Shown piece by piece: positions 42,780-53,945 of a DNA stretch of 64,000 nt. The notes beneath the pieces were generated by a model. The model was given only the letters and a program-made list of their open reading frames with translations. It had not been told where the DNA came from and did not search any database. Made by a program: the position numbers and the translations under genes. How positions within the stretch are numbered: position 1 is the first letter of the stretch; every line of letters begins with the position of its first letter. Location: NCBI GenBank assembly GCA_964036315.1, contig OZ038485.1, positions 95,707,611-95,771,610 on the forward strand, written 5' to 3'. The stretch is from Acanthosepion esculentum (Eukaryota > Mollusca > Cephalopoda > Sepiida > Sepiidae).

Positions 42780-43316
42780 AATTCAAAGAAGAAGAAAAAA
42801 AAATCTCAAGGAAGATAAAGTTTTAAAAAAAGAAAGATCGAGAGAAAGAAGAGTGTAAAAAAGAGAGAGAAAGAAAATGAAGAAAAGAATAAGAGGGAGA
42901 AAAAAGAAAAGAAAAGAAAAATAGAAGAGAGAGGAAGAGAGAGTGATAAAGAATAAGAGAAATGAAAAATAAAAAAATGAGAATAAGTGGTAAGAAAGTG
43001 AGAGAGAAATAAAGTGTTTAAAAGTCAAAATCAAGTAAAAGAGAGATTTAAAAAAAAGGAAGGAAAGTGGCAAATAAAAAAGAAGGCAGATGTGAAATAG
43101 CGAGGAAAATGTCTCAGAGAAAACAAGAGGGTAAGAAATCAAGAAAGCAGGGGAGAGATAAAGAAAGAAATTGACAAAAAGAGAGAAAAGGAAAGAGAGA
43201 AAAGGAAAGAGAGAAAAGGAAAGAGAGAAAAGGAAAGAGAGAGAAGAGAGAAGAGAAAAGAGTGAGAGTGAGAGAAAAAAATAAATGAAAAAGATAAAAA
43301 AGGATGTGCGTATGTT

Positions 43317-43370
<54 letters not shown>

Positions 43371-43625
43371 GTATATATACAAATAAAGAAATAACGAAAG
43401 AAAAAATGAATAAGCGTTAAAAGAAATAAAAGCAAAGAGAAAGTAAAAGAAGATAATGAAAGAAAGGGAAAGAGGAACATAAAGGAAGGAAAAGAAAGAA
43501 AGAAAGAAAGAATGAATGAAAAAAGGAAGAAAAAAAGGAAGAAAAGAGATTGAATTAAAAAAATAAAGAGAATTTAAAACAATTGATAGTAGGGAGGGAA
43601 AGTGGAAAATAGAAAAGAAAAGAAT
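42780..43625. repeat. A/G-rich low complexity with (CA)n and (TA)n
   Basis: GAGAAAAGGAAA repeats at 43180-43250; CA run 43321-43357; TA run 43357-43378. Confidence 0.85.
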
Positions 43626-43754
43626 GATTGATTTTTTGGTTTATTTTTTACGGCTTATCAACCCTTCCTAGGCTATTTTAAAGCGGAAACATATTTGGAT
43701 GAAAAAAAATTTCTGCTAGTGAATATTGTGTTAGCAATTCTTTGGAGGTAATAA

Positions 43755-43928
43755 TGATTTTTCGATAAAAGTCTTACTATTTAACCCATAGTTGAGGGGA
43801 GAAATAGCGGATTCTTAACTTTCCCAAGAAAGAATGAAAGAGTAACGAACCCGACTGGAATTGGGACTTGGATCTCTGATTTATCATTTCTAGCCGTTAT
43901 CCATTACACCTCACGCACATCCAAGCTT
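43755..43928 (-). mobile_element. tRNA-derived SINE of the 13-kb family, diverged
   Basis: On minus: GTGTAATGGATAACGGCTAG (A-box-like), then a degraded B-box region CCAAGTCCCAATTCCAGTCG, and body AACTATGGGTTAAATAG near the left end. Confidence 0.6.
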
Positions 43929-44496
43929 GCAGCAGCTGGTATTACCAAGCAGTCACCCATCTAGGTACTGGCAATATTCGACATTGCTTAACTTTGGTGA
44001 TCGGGAAAGAACCGGTTTTTCAACGTGATATAGTTGTGAGAAATGAGAGCAGAAGAAAAAGAGAGTAAACTATAAAATCAAATCAAAGAGAAAGGAAAAA
44101 GAAAAGAAGAAAAGGAAGAAAAAAGAAAAAGAAAAAGAAAGAAAAAAAACTTTAAATAGAACTTTAGCGAAACAGACCGTGCAAAATTTGCCGTGACAAG
44201 TTTCCCCTCCCATTTATTATCTTGAGAAATACACTGCAATTACATCGCAGCTTTTTATTGTTACGATCAACGAGCCACCATCTCAACACCGGCCATATTT
44301 CTCTTCTTTTCTCCAATAAACTTTTTGGCTTCATCATTAAAAAAAAAAAAAAAAAAAAAAAATCTTGCATCTTCTTGCATTTTTATTTATTTATTTATTT
44401 ATTTTCCTGTCGTCGCAATCTCTTGGGTTCTCAAATTTCTAATGGCCAACCGCAAGTTGCGAAAATCAACCACTGCGGTATACCGAGATTAAAAGA

Positions 44497-44563
<67 letters not shown>

Positions 44564-44890
44564 CAGCGACAATAACAACAACTCAAGTATAAAAAGATTT
44601 CCAGACTTGCTTCCATTAGGGAAAGTACCCCTATGTAGATGCAATGAGGACCCAGATGGACATGCGCACCTGTCTACCACCTGAGAGTGGTGCCCCGTGC
44701 TGAGTTGCTGTATGTCATTATTAGAATGTGAGGGTTAATTTGCGACTGTAACGGTGACAGGAGTGCTTGTTATCATGGAAACAGGTAATGTTTTTGTGAA
44801 TCGCTTCGACAAGGTTTTTGTTTTCACGCTCCGAGTATAATTAGTTATAAAATGTCTGCGCTGAGAAGCCACTACCCCCACCGCAACGAC
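43929..44890. other. No gene; poly-A (44340-44362) and (AAT)n (44497-44553)
   Basis: The poly-A and AAT tracts look like retroelement tails, but no element body is recognised with confidence. The sequence at 44580-44710 may be a LINE remnant. Confidence 0.45.
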
Positions 44891-44907
44891 ACACACACAC
44901 ACACACA

Positions 44908-44971
<64 letters not shown>

Positions 44972-44994
44972 CAAACACACACACAAACAACAAC
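44888..44994. repeat. (CA)n microsatellite
   Basis: CA tract with ACATAC and AACA interruptions. Confidence 0.97.
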
Positions 44995-44999
44995 AAAAC

Positions 45000-45832
45000 A
45001 AAAAAAACAAACAAACAAAAAATCGTTTTAATAGACATGCGAAAAAGGTCCCAGAGTTATTTTTTTAAACTTTAAACTGGAGACTTAAAACACAATTCAA
45101 AACGTAATATAATATGCGTTAACTCACCTTTTAATCGTAATGTTCAAAAGAATATCGGAAGATGTTTCCTAAATTTAATTCATAAGCAATTCTAAAGAGG
45201 TTTTTTTAACAAGAATAATGTTAAGATCAGCTATTGCTGCGTTAGTAACATCGATAAATCCATATCCCAAAATAACAATATTATGATATATTGAACAGAT
45301 ACATGTCCAACAAAGTTTAAAAAAAAAAATAAATGCCGAAAAAATATGATCTGTTCCTTAAACGGCCCGTGTATGACTGTTAATATTCAATACCGACCTA
45401 GTATATATTCCAGTAACAAGGTCAAATTTATTTTGGTTCCACTAAAGTTCCTTAGAAATTTCGTTTTTACCATCAACGTATGACTTTGAGCAATTTAAGA
45501 TACATGTAAGATACATAAACAGCACTGCTCTCTCAAAATATTTCTGGCAATTAAAGAATGGTGGTTATACACCCATTATTGCGTGGGATATTTTAGTTGA
45601 AGCCAAATCCTTCAACGGGAAAGACGATAGATACAATTTATGCCTTGTTGAAAAATTAAAACACTTATATAACCTTAGTTTATTAAACAAAAGAAATCAA
45701 TTGATAGTTACATGTATGCACAAAAACAAATAACTGCTAAATCAAGATTAATTTTTTATAAATTGTTTTTTAAAAAGAACCAGTAATCTCCCTTTATGCT
45801 TAATATAAAAATTAATATTCACAAATCTAAAG

Positions 45833-45834
<2 letters not shown>
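45000..45834. other. No recognised feature
   Basis: AT-rich, no repeats or frames of note. Confidence 0.4.
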
Positions 45835-45912
<78 letters not shown>

Positions 45913-45973
45913 ATGCGTTATTTACATATCTTATATATGTATATTAATATAATTGTCGGATTTAGTCAATTTC

Positions 45974-46026
<53 letters not shown>
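45835..46026. repeat. Two (TA)n tracts
   Basis: 45835-45907 and 45978-46025, with 70 bases between them. Confidence 0.95.
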
Positions 46027-46029
<3 letters not shown>

Positions 46030-46395
46030 CATAATAAAATAGGCAGCATATATTTTACATTACAAAGTGTTAATCATACCTTGAATTAATTAGCAATATT
46101 ATTGCAATTATTGGCGAAATCCCTTCGCTAGTAGACATAATTATAAGCATTATAATACTAATAATCCACTGAATGATGAGATCCTTATGTATAAAATGGA
46201 TATGGTGTATTTTTAAATTCAGCTAGTACTTTCAAAGACTTCCATCATCAGGCTGTATTTTTTCCCTTTAGAATCAAAACTGGAAGATAAAATAAATGTG
46301 CTGCAGACCGAAAGATGTTTTTAAGAATGAGCTATTTATTAACGGTTGTGTAATATAAAATATATGCTGCCTATTTTATTATGTTCATGAAAAAC
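46022..46395. mobile_element. Inverted repeat with variant hammerhead-like motif
   Basis: Arms ATGAACATAATAAAATAGGC (46024) with GCAGCATATATTTTA and the inverse at 46352-46392. The interior has GGCGAAATCCCTTCGC (as at 40032) and the motif at 46220-46255. The layout parallels 11.7-11.9 and 33.7-34.0 kb. Confidence 0.7.
46220..46255 (-). ncRNA. Variant hammerhead-like motif (CTGATGA / GAAAGTACT)
   Basis: On minus: CAGC, CTGATGA, a short weak stem II, GAAA, stem III G-UA-C, UA, then GCTG. Stem I CAGC/GCUG pairs perfectly and the core box is canonical, but stem II is only about three pairs. Confidence 0.5.
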
Positions 46396-46599
46396 AATTG
46401 ATCCGCAGTAAAGAATTCCTGAGAAAAAACTACTAAGACATATCACTCTGTTAATTGAACTATCTACTTAGATCATGTCATGTTAACTGAAAAACACTTA
46501 TAATAAAACAATTCGTGGATTTACCAAATTACAAAATTCATATAAATATTCTTACTTGAAATATTTGAACTTTAGCGTTGCGACTTGCACGCTCCAACA

Positions 46600-46815
46600 T
46601 TACACAATTCATTGAGATATGTTTCATTGGATAATTTAGACAAGTTTGTCTACTTATTTTCAATTGGATCCTTTCATATTTACGGACAACGTTTTTGGTG
46701 TCGTTAAAGGAAGAGAGAAATCACCGTGTTGATACGTATTATTTTATTCTGAGTACTTTCGACATAGCACAATGTCATTATCGGGTGTTGTTTATTTCGA
46801 GACAAATATTGTAGT
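46600..46815. mobile_element. Penelope-like terminal unit, decayed
   Basis: ATGTTTCATTGGATAATTTA and GACAAGTTTGTCTA parallel the arm at 11707. The motif at 46749-46788 (minus) has CCGATAA, stem II GACAU-AUGUC and GAAAGTACTC; two core positions differ from consensus. Confidence 0.5.
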
Positions 46816-47084
46816 GTCCATCATTTTCAAAGACAAAATTGCTGTGTTCATTTGAAAGTTTAATTTTTCTTTTTACTTGTGAAGTGAAGAACGCCGAGTG
46901 AGTACTGTGAGTGGCTTGACTAACGCTTCAGGCGAGGTGACTAAGTATGGTGTTGTCGAGAGTTTTTAAGAAATAAGTATTAGAACTATTAGTACAAACC
47001 TCGATATTTAAAGTTATCTACTGTAAGTATTTAAAAAATATTTGTTCTGTATTCATAATTAATTTTATTAAGGTTTGCTTTTAT

Positions 47085-47180
47085 CTCTTGTTTCCCGTTC
47101 AGGACTGGGTTTCGGGTTCCTTCTAAAGTCTACTTCAACTCACTAATTCTAACGTCTCCGGCTGAACGCTGAAATTTTAT
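47085..47180 (-). repeat. Single unit of the ACCGGAA satellite-like repeat
   Basis: On minus it contains GGAACCCGAAACCCAGTCCT, GGAAACAAGAGATAAA and TTTCAGCGTTCAGCCGGAGA. Confidence 0.7.
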
Positions 47181-47214
47181 TCGCTAATTAAATCTTGACA
47201 TTTGTAACTCTATA

Positions 47215-47320
47215 ATTAGGTGTCTTTCCAGTTCTCCTGCGCTTTCTTACACTAATACAACTTGACACAGTAACCACCTGCCTTGAGTGGCACTTGGGGC
47301 TTGTATTGGGTGAACATTAA
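47215..47320 (+). repeat. LINE 3' UTR fragment
   Basis: ACAGTAACCACCTGCCTTGA and GTGGCACTTGG parallel AGCAGTAACCCACTACCTTA and GTGGCTCTTTGG at 51165-51205, downstream of a LINE C-terminus. Confidence 0.5.
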
Positions 47321-47321
47321 T

Positions 47322-47500
47322 ATAATTATTTTAATTTAATTAGAAAACAGACAACCTTAAGGCTTCATGGATTGTATTTTATTTATCAAGGAAGGTGTTT
47401 TTTGTGATCCGAGGAACCAGGAAAAACACCTTCCTGGGGAAATAAAATATAATCAACGGATCCTTAAGGTTGTCTGTTTTCTAATTAAATTAATATTTGC
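47322..47500. repeat. Foldback, about 75-bp arms, hammerhead-like centre
   Basis: Arms share ATTAGAAAACAGACAACCTT and AAGG, ATTTTATTT, and AAGGAAGGTGTTTTT. The centre CCGAGGA plus CCAGGAA...TTCCTGG and GGAAATAAA mirrors the 24311-24365 motif with a U-to-C core change. Confidence 0.7.
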
Positions 47501-47571
47501 TTTGTTTTGACATTGAGCTCTTTGGTTTACATCCCCACTTAGGATTATCTATACGGATTACCAAACATTAC

Positions 47572-47576
<5 letters not shown>

Positions 47577-47626
<50 letters not shown>
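47577..47626. repeat. (TA)n microsatellite
   Basis: Uninterrupted TA tract. Confidence 0.97.
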
Positions 47627-47628
<2 letters not shown>

Positions 47629-47639
47629 AGACAAAAGAT

Positions 47640-47820
47640 AACAGCAAAAAGCGTTAGCAAATATTCCTGTTGCGATGTCCCGAGATTCTCGCTGTTGCAC
47701 AATAGGTGGGCTTGTATGCAGGTCACTAGCGGGACTGAAGTGTCACATACAACACAAACATAAAAAGTGAATGAGGCTATCGAATTCGCATACGTCGAAA
47801 TCGACAGGAAAGTCCAGCAA

Positions 47821-47824
<4 letters not shown>
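47640..47824 (+). pseudogene. LINE C-terminal zinc finger and 3' UTR
   Basis: A plus frame reads GGLVCRSLAGLKCHIQHKHK and a stop at about 47770, equivalent to the C-K-S-R-A-G-x-L-S-H finger at 31980-32030. The 3' UTR has CATACGTCGAAATCGAC (hairpin GTCG-AAAT-CGAC), then a (TA)n. The same UTR phrase alone occurs at 53652-53672. Confidence 0.6.
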
Positions 47825-47855
<31 letters not shown>

Positions 47856-47886
47856 TAAATATATTATATGTGTGTGTGTGTGTGTG
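47825..47886. repeat. (TA)n and (TG)n microsatellite
   Basis: TA run to 47852, then TGTGTG 47869-47886. Confidence 0.95.
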
Positions 47887-48071
47887 CCCATACTTAAAAA
47901 TTTAGGAGATAAGCCAATTACTTTACCAGGAAATCATTTAGCATTAGGAACCATTTAATTGGATGATCAAATATTTTAAATTTAACAGCTCTGCACGTTA
48001 AATTTTTATTTTCTTTAGATGTGTATTAAGAACATTTTAATACGAATGTTTCCTGGTCTAAATTAGCTCTG

Positions 48072-48076
<5 letters not shown>

Positions 48077-48156
<80 letters not shown>
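48077..48156. repeat. (TA)n microsatellite
   Basis: Uninterrupted TA tract. Confidence 0.97.
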
Positions 48157-48159
<3 letters not shown>

Positions 48160-49650
48160 TGGGCTATGGTCTAAATGTCTTTTTACAGATTACCAGCGCA
48201 TAGATGTTTTACCCATTAACAAAAGTCTTTTAGGTATCGAAATAAGTGCCAATCCGAAAATGAAAATCAGTTGATTACTGGGTACAGTAGGACATACCAT
48301 TGACACGGGAGTAATTTCGGCTGGGTCAGGAGAGTGATCTGAGATCTGGCGTTGTCCTAATGAGAAACGACACTTTTCTGATTGGCCTATTCCAGACTCT
48401 TTTCATCGATTTCTGCCTTTAATCTAGGTACCTCCACGATATCGTTAAAAAATCAGCATACAGAAAACATGATCCAAACGTAAAGAAAACAGTTTTATCG
48501 TCAAAGTCGTTATATTATCATTAAGAGGAAGGATCAAAGTACTTTTTGATTATTTAATTAAATTTTTTACTCCTTTTTAGAACATTTGAAATTTTGATTA
48601 ATTTTTTTTTGCATCAGCGGTTGCACTAACTTTTCGCATAGCAAATTTTCGTCTCCTTTTTGCGGTGACAGACACATTAATTTGAAAATTCTTGCAAAAA
48701 TCAAATAATTATCGGAGTTTAATATCCAGGACTTATTGAGAAACGAATTAGAAAATCTTGGTAAAAATATTTTTTATTTTACATGTGTTTCTCCCTCTCA
48801 CTTAATTTTATGAAAGCTTGCGAAATTCATCGAGATAATTTTTAGTGACTATATTAGTTAAAAGCAGAATTTTTTGAAGTGATTTAAATCACTGACGAAA
48901 ATTTGTTCTGAATCGAAAAATAAAAAAAAACGTTGTAAAACAATATTTAATTAGAGGTGTTTTTAATTGCTTTCATGAATAATATATATTTAAAACAATA
49001 ATGTTTGAGGAAAAAATTTCGATGAAAAGTGAATTTTTACAAGATTTGTTTTCATTTTTTACTATTGTTTACAATTTAAAATTGAATAATTTGTAAAGTT
49101 TTTGAATCTTTCAAAATTTAATTTTGATGAGATAATTCTTAGGGAATATTGTTATTAAGAAAAATTATATGTACTGGTCATATATTTTAAAGCTTAATAC
49201 AATCTGAAAATCCCGACTATTTTAAAAAGAATTTCGGTTTGTTTTTATATATGCAATTAGATGCAGAATTTCTGAAGTATGGATGTGCAAACCGATAAAT
49301 GTACTTTTAAGGTCACGATTTTTAATGGTTGTCTCCTCTTACGAGAAAAACAAAACAAAATAAAACCGTAAAAAATTTATCGTCTGCTTCTGCTACACCA
49401 TACTTAACGATGAACACGTTCGGCTGTCAATCCGCCGTCAATAAATCGATTAACACGTCAGAAAAACAAAACTAGGTGGTTAGGAAATGCTTGTATACAA
49501 CATTTTATGCTATAAGTAAGTAATATTTTTTTCAAATCAGTTTAACTTTAAATTTGCTAATTTCCCTCAAATAACGCTTCAAATATGTTATTTTGCAAGA
49601 TTTTTAAAACGGAAATTAAGTTTTGTTTACAAATGTCTAAAAAGTTTAAA
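48157..49650. other. AT-rich, nothing recognised
   Basis: No frame over 60 codons of normal composition, no repeat family seen elsewhere in the window. Confidence 0.5.
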
Positions 49651-50348
49651 TGTATAATAGGCCACTCTAGATTGTCCCAGTAATAAAATCCAAAAAGTTT
49701 TAATTCACTAAATAGCTTCGATCCCAGTAAATAGCTTTTGGAACATTCTAGAAAAATCGAGAACGCTTTAGAAGGTCCCAGAAAATTCTACCTAGTTGTT
49801 TCGGTCCCCTATAAATAGGTTTTTCAAAGGCACCCAGACAGTTTGTAAGTTGCTGTCGCCAAGCTGACTCCGGTCGATTCACGGATACAAAGTCCAACCG
49901 TAAGAATCCTTCTACATTTTCTCCAGCCACGGAACGTCTGCAGGAAACCCTCCTGGGACCAGTGGTAAATAGATATTTTGAACTTTTCATTGACCAAAGA
50001 ATGTTATTTTATTATTGTCTTTGAATTCTTGTAAAAATAGAGTGGTCTGTTTAAAACTTAGCGGTTGTCCATTCCAAAAAAAAAGGTAACTACCTTCCTT
50101 CTTCCTCGTGAACTCCTTACCTGACCTCGTATTTGACCTTCTCGGTTCCTGCCTTAGGCAAAAGATAGTAGTTTCCTAAAATCCATTATGTTAGCTTTTG
50201 TATTCATGTTTGTTAACTGTTAATTTTTATGTTGTTAATGTAAATAAATTGTCTCATTACCAATAATCACATTTCAAGTTTTTATATTTTTTTGTTACCA
50301 CCGCGTGTGCGAAACATATTGTCTATCTTATCGCACGTGAGCGTAACA
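49651..50348 (+). mobile_element. Probable LTR of a Ty3/Gypsy-like retrotransposon
   Basis: The segment begins TGTATAATAGG and ends GAGCGTAACA, has a TATA box (TATAAATA, 49810-49817), and a polyadenylation signal AATAAA at 50243-50248 about 100 bases before the end. TGGGAACAGT (50350-50359) just after the end is in the position of a tRNA primer-binding site, and a gag-like start follows. Only one LTR is visible, so the boundaries are inferred. Confidence 0.5.
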
Positions 50349-50373
50349 CTGGGAACAGTATTGTCAGAATTTA

Positions 50374-50496
50374 ATGTCTGATTTTACAATAGCACCTCCT
50401 AATGCACAGAGTCCTTCCAATCTGGATGATCAGAACTTGGCAGCTGACATCTCCTCTGACCGAGCTCCGGCGGTTCAATGGGGGAAAAAGGACTGA
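50374..50496 (+). pseudogene. Short frame in the position of a retrotransposon gag start, truncated
   Basis: An ATG 25 bases after the probable LTR opens a 40-residue frame, MSDFTIAPPNAQSPSNLDDQ and on, ending in a stop. Its position fits the start of gag. The polar, proline-rich composition fits too, but no domain is recognised. LINE sequence begins soon after, so the element is interrupted. It is described only as a relic. Confidence 0.4.
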
Positions 50497-50639
50497 TTTT
50501 TAAAATTCAATACGCCCAAAGCCAAATAAGTAACGTTTCACCATCGCCAAGCAGATCCTGAACTTTAACCTATCATGATGGATACGTTTTCTCTCAAACA
50601 GGATCTTTTCCTTTAACGTCTATTGGGACCCCTCAACCC

Positions 50640-51210
50640 GAAAATCACATATATGATCTATTGCGAAAGATGCTGGAAAAACGGGCGGTCCATTTTTGTC
50701 TCCCCGCTAAGTATCTGACTCCCTCTGCTATATACTTTATCTCTGCAAGAGCCAGATCAGACCAAAAATGGAGTATTGCTGCCATACCTGGGCTGGAGCT
50801 GATCCCCAGGCCTCACTTGATAGAGTTCAAAATCGTCTACGCAGTGATTAATTATTTCCCACCCCACAACCTCTTTCCCCACAGATTTTCCATGGCAAGT
50901 ATTCTGAAGAGCTACATTACTTACAGCCCTGATCTTTGTAGCTGGTACCAATCATCCTCATTCCCTTCGTATTCCGTTTTTAAGAAGGAAGTTACACTAG
51001 GACAGCTTCTACCCAAGAAATGCTGCTCTGTGGAATAGACTCTGGCAGTCTGTTTCCCCGATCACTACGATTTTAGCCTCTTCAAGAGTAGGGTGAACCG
51101 TTATCTTTTCTGCATGACCTCATGAACTGCACTTATTGCCTTCTCTTACATTCATGCTACACGAAGAGCAGTAACCCACTACCTTAAGTGGCTCTTTGGC
51201 CATTTGCGTT
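50640..51210 (+). pseudogene. LINE reverse transcriptase C-terminal region and 3' UTR
   Basis: AGAGCCAGATCAGACCAAAA, then pieces equivalent to LPYLGWS, SSILHF-like phrases, FPTDFPWQVF, TNHPHSLRIPFLRRKLH, NAALWNRLWQSV and ASSRVG match the order of the copy at 7320-7857, with frame shifts between them. The 3' UTR has CAGTAACCCACTACCTTAAG. A 125-codon plus frame (50661-51038) is a mixture of frames and is not the protein. Confidence 0.75.
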
Positions 51211-51309
51211 TGAGCAGAGGATCACAGATGGAAATGTGTTCCATTTTTCCGTTAAATCGTAAGGCCCGCAGTCACAGTAAAGATTTTTCTTCCTTTTATG
51301 TGCCATGTC

Positions 51310-51415
51310 CCCTCGGCACGTAAGTGATCATGGCACTCTACAACTTCCTGTCACTTGTAGATCTTAATAAATTTTCTCTTTCTGCTATTTTTCCTAAATC
51401 AGTGGTTCCTAATCT
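51310..51415 (-). pseudogene. RTE-like LINE extreme C-terminus
   Basis: The inverse of GATCATGGCACTCTACAACT and CCTGTCACTTGTAGATCTTA matches the end of the LINE at 30496-30560 (minus). Very short. Confidence 0.5.
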
Positions 51416-51788
51416 TTTTTTTTTCTGGGCCGAATTTTTGGAATTAAAATTTACTCGCGCCTCATCAAATTTTATGTGATAAAAAGTACATTCAAAAATA
51501 AAAAAGTACATTTAAAAATAAAAAGAACAACGACTAATAGTGCATTAAATATAATATATAACAAAATAACTTATAATGTGATTAAAGTACACAACTTTAA
51601 AGAAAGGCATGAGCTTGTTTTTGATGGGTAATCTCCTTTATATTAGGCTTAATATAAAGGAGTTAAAAGTCTCATCTCATCAACACAAAGAAGCCGTTTC
51701 CTTTTTTGGTTTTTGATATTTGTCAAAACTGAAAATCATTGTGAAAGGCTCTGCGAAAAGGCGCAAGCAATTCTACGGCAAAGAAGGT

Positions 51789-51848
<60 letters not shown>
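51789..51848. repeat. (GA)n microsatellite
   Basis: GA run ending in GGGGGGG. Confidence 0.97.
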
Positions 51849-51855
<7 letters not shown>

Positions 51856-52029
51856 TAACCGCGAATTCGAAGTCAGAACATTATCATTGATGACTCTCTC
51901 CTCCAATTTGCGGACCCTAGTTACTATATTCATAATACTTGATATAATGCAAAAATACCCCAATGATAAAATCGCTCACTAATTATTCATAACTATTTAT
52001 ACTCGGGCTCACGCACGCAATTACAAGTG

Positions 52030-52533
52030 CCGTATTTTCCGGCTTACATGACGCGCTTTTTTCCTAAAAAATACCAAAAAAAACATACGTGTACGTCTTC
52101 CAAGATGAATGTAAGGAAACGCCCAGGCTCAAGTAAACTTGGACGGTCAGCTAATTGGCCTGACTGATAGGGACGTAGATTTGTATGTTGACTCATTACA
52201 CTATAATGTTAGCTATCTATCTAATTCAGCCTTTCATATGATGTAACCTCAGTACTTAGTTGTTACAAGTATTTCGGAGACTATAAACCTTCCTGGAGCC
52301 GAGCCACAAGCTTAAACATGCCCTGTTTACTTGTAGCGGCGGGAGCATTTCTGCTCTTGACTAGTTTGCCATACTAACAAAATCGGACGAGTGATTAATG
52401 TAAACGTGGCGCCAGTATGTGAGAGACGCAGGGTGAATGTGTTGTATGAGAATGAATTTTTTTCTTATAAATTTCTTTCCAATATTAGGGTGTGTCTTCC
52501 AAGCCGCAGCGTCTCATAAGCCGAAAAATACGG
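52030..52533. mobile_element. Non-autonomous DNA transposon with about 28-bp inverted ends
   Basis: The left end reads CCGTATTTTCCGGCTTACAT then GACGCGC. The right end, inverted, reads CCGTATTTTTCGGCTTATGA then GACGCTGCG. A second inner match GTCTTCCAAG lies about 60 bases in on both sides. The flanks are TG on the left and TA on the right, compatible with a decayed TA duplication. No transposase is encoded in 504 bp. Superfamily not assigned. Confidence 0.7.
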
Positions 52534-52619
52534 TAGTCCATATTAATATTTGAAATTTTGAAATCCTATTTATTTTTAGCATATGATTTTTTTAAAACTG
52601 TTTCTAAAATATTTGATTT

Positions 52620-52840
52620 TCTTTCAGTCATTCCGCCTCACCTGCTATCCTCTTCCGCCGCACCTATAAGGCGCGCCGCGTCTATTGGAAACTACTGGCA
52701 TAAACCCTGTTCGACCATCCATTTACTCAAGCTGTTATACGTTGTTTTCCTTTCTCTGTCTTGCCTTCAATCAGTCCTTTGTTTATCAGATTTTCCAAGC
52801 CCGTATTCACGCATCTAAATGTTTTTGAAGGTCTTATAAC
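52620..52840 (-). pseudogene. RTE-like LINE C-terminal fragment
   Basis: On minus, GGGCTTGGAAAATCTGATAA reads GLENL and is followed by GLIEGKTEKGKQRIT, equivalent to the copy at 30700. Stops follow. Confidence 0.65.
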
Positions 52841-53640
52841 ACTCATATTGTGTATGTGTGATGTCCCCCCGTTGTCTCATCTGGATTATATTTAATCAGC
52901 ATTTTGATTTGGTCATCATAACCAACTGCAAACCCGTTGGTCTTCCAGATCAAACTTTTCACTTTTAAATCTAGCAACAACTTATGTTAAATACTCTCAG
53001 CTATGGCACCATCACTATAAATCTCTTTTGCTGTTTGTACAGCGGTTTTCCATTTCCGGAAGTTAAAGAGTATCAAATAACGAAAATGTGTCTCATTTTC
53101 ACTTATAAGGAAAAACATTAAAATTCACAGCTAGTATATACTAATCAGGCAGAAACACGCATTGAAATGTCACCTTTGAGAATATGTATATATATCATAA
53201 ATTTCATATATTGAAGCCACGTATTCAAACGCTATCTACTGAAACAGGACATTTGTTCCAGCGCAATCTATATAAAAGCCAGGGTTGAAAGATTTTCAAC
53301 CCGACCGACTTCACAAAATCAGACGAAGTTGACGAAACGTATGAGCCATGGTAACATTTTATTAGCTAGCTTTCATCTTGTGCTGCTAGGATAACCCCTT
53401 CTGTTTCTGGTTTCAAATCAGAGCTTTGCAAGCATAAAGTGTTCAGATTTTTTGCCCTCTCAGATTTTTGCCCACGCTATTAAGTATAGGCTACGTCAGA
53501 GATTTCCCACTTCCTATTCTAAGTTTTTCTTAAGATGTTTTTTTTTAATCAATTCATCCCAAGCAAAGCGAGAACGCCACTAAGACGTAAGAGACGAATG
53601 AAAGTGAAAGAGAATGAAAAGACTTTAGAATGCCGTTGTC
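52841..53640. other. Mostly unrecognised; short repeats
   Basis: Holds a hairpin GGGTTGAAAG-ATT-TTCAACCC at 53283-53302 and a satellite-related phrase CCCAAGCAAAGCGAGAACG to GAGAATGAAAAGACTTTAGA at 53559-53632 (compare 21553-21632). Confidence 0.45.
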
Positions 53641-53683
53641 GGATCCTCATACGTCGAAATCGACGCGAGGCTTCAGCATATAG

Positions 53684-53945
53684 CGGGTGCAACAGTAAAA
53701 TTCTCTAAATAGTGTAAAAGCAAAATTATCCATTTGTTAGATTAAGCTTTGAACTGTTTTATAGAAATGATTAAAGATATCTTACTGGAATTCTCCGAGG
53801 TTTTATAACACTATCGGACTCTACTTTGAGCAATAAGAATGTATAATTACTCTCCAAGCTTATCAGAAGAATCGTGATGAAAGTGATCATAAACGAAAAT
53901 GACATATTCATCATTTTTTAACCATAGCTAAGGATCGGAAGCTCA
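53684..53945 (-). mobile_element. 3' end of a mariner-like element (same family as 34.1 kb)
   Basis: GGTGCAACAGTAAAATTCTC, AGTGTAAAAGCAAAATTATC and AAGATATCTTACTGGAATTC are the inverse of 34740-34813, and the match continues to CATAGCTAAGGATCGGA at 53942. It is probably one end of the element whose other end is at 55188. Confidence 0.7.

Noticed and set aside
44565..44715. Possible LINE C-terminus after the (AAT)n tract
   Set aside because: Composition and position are suggestive but no motif matched any other copy in the window.
53283..53350. GACGAAACGTATGAG resembling a hammerhead 3' half
   Set aside because: The upstream box reads CAGACGA, stem II is too short, and no stem I partner is seen.
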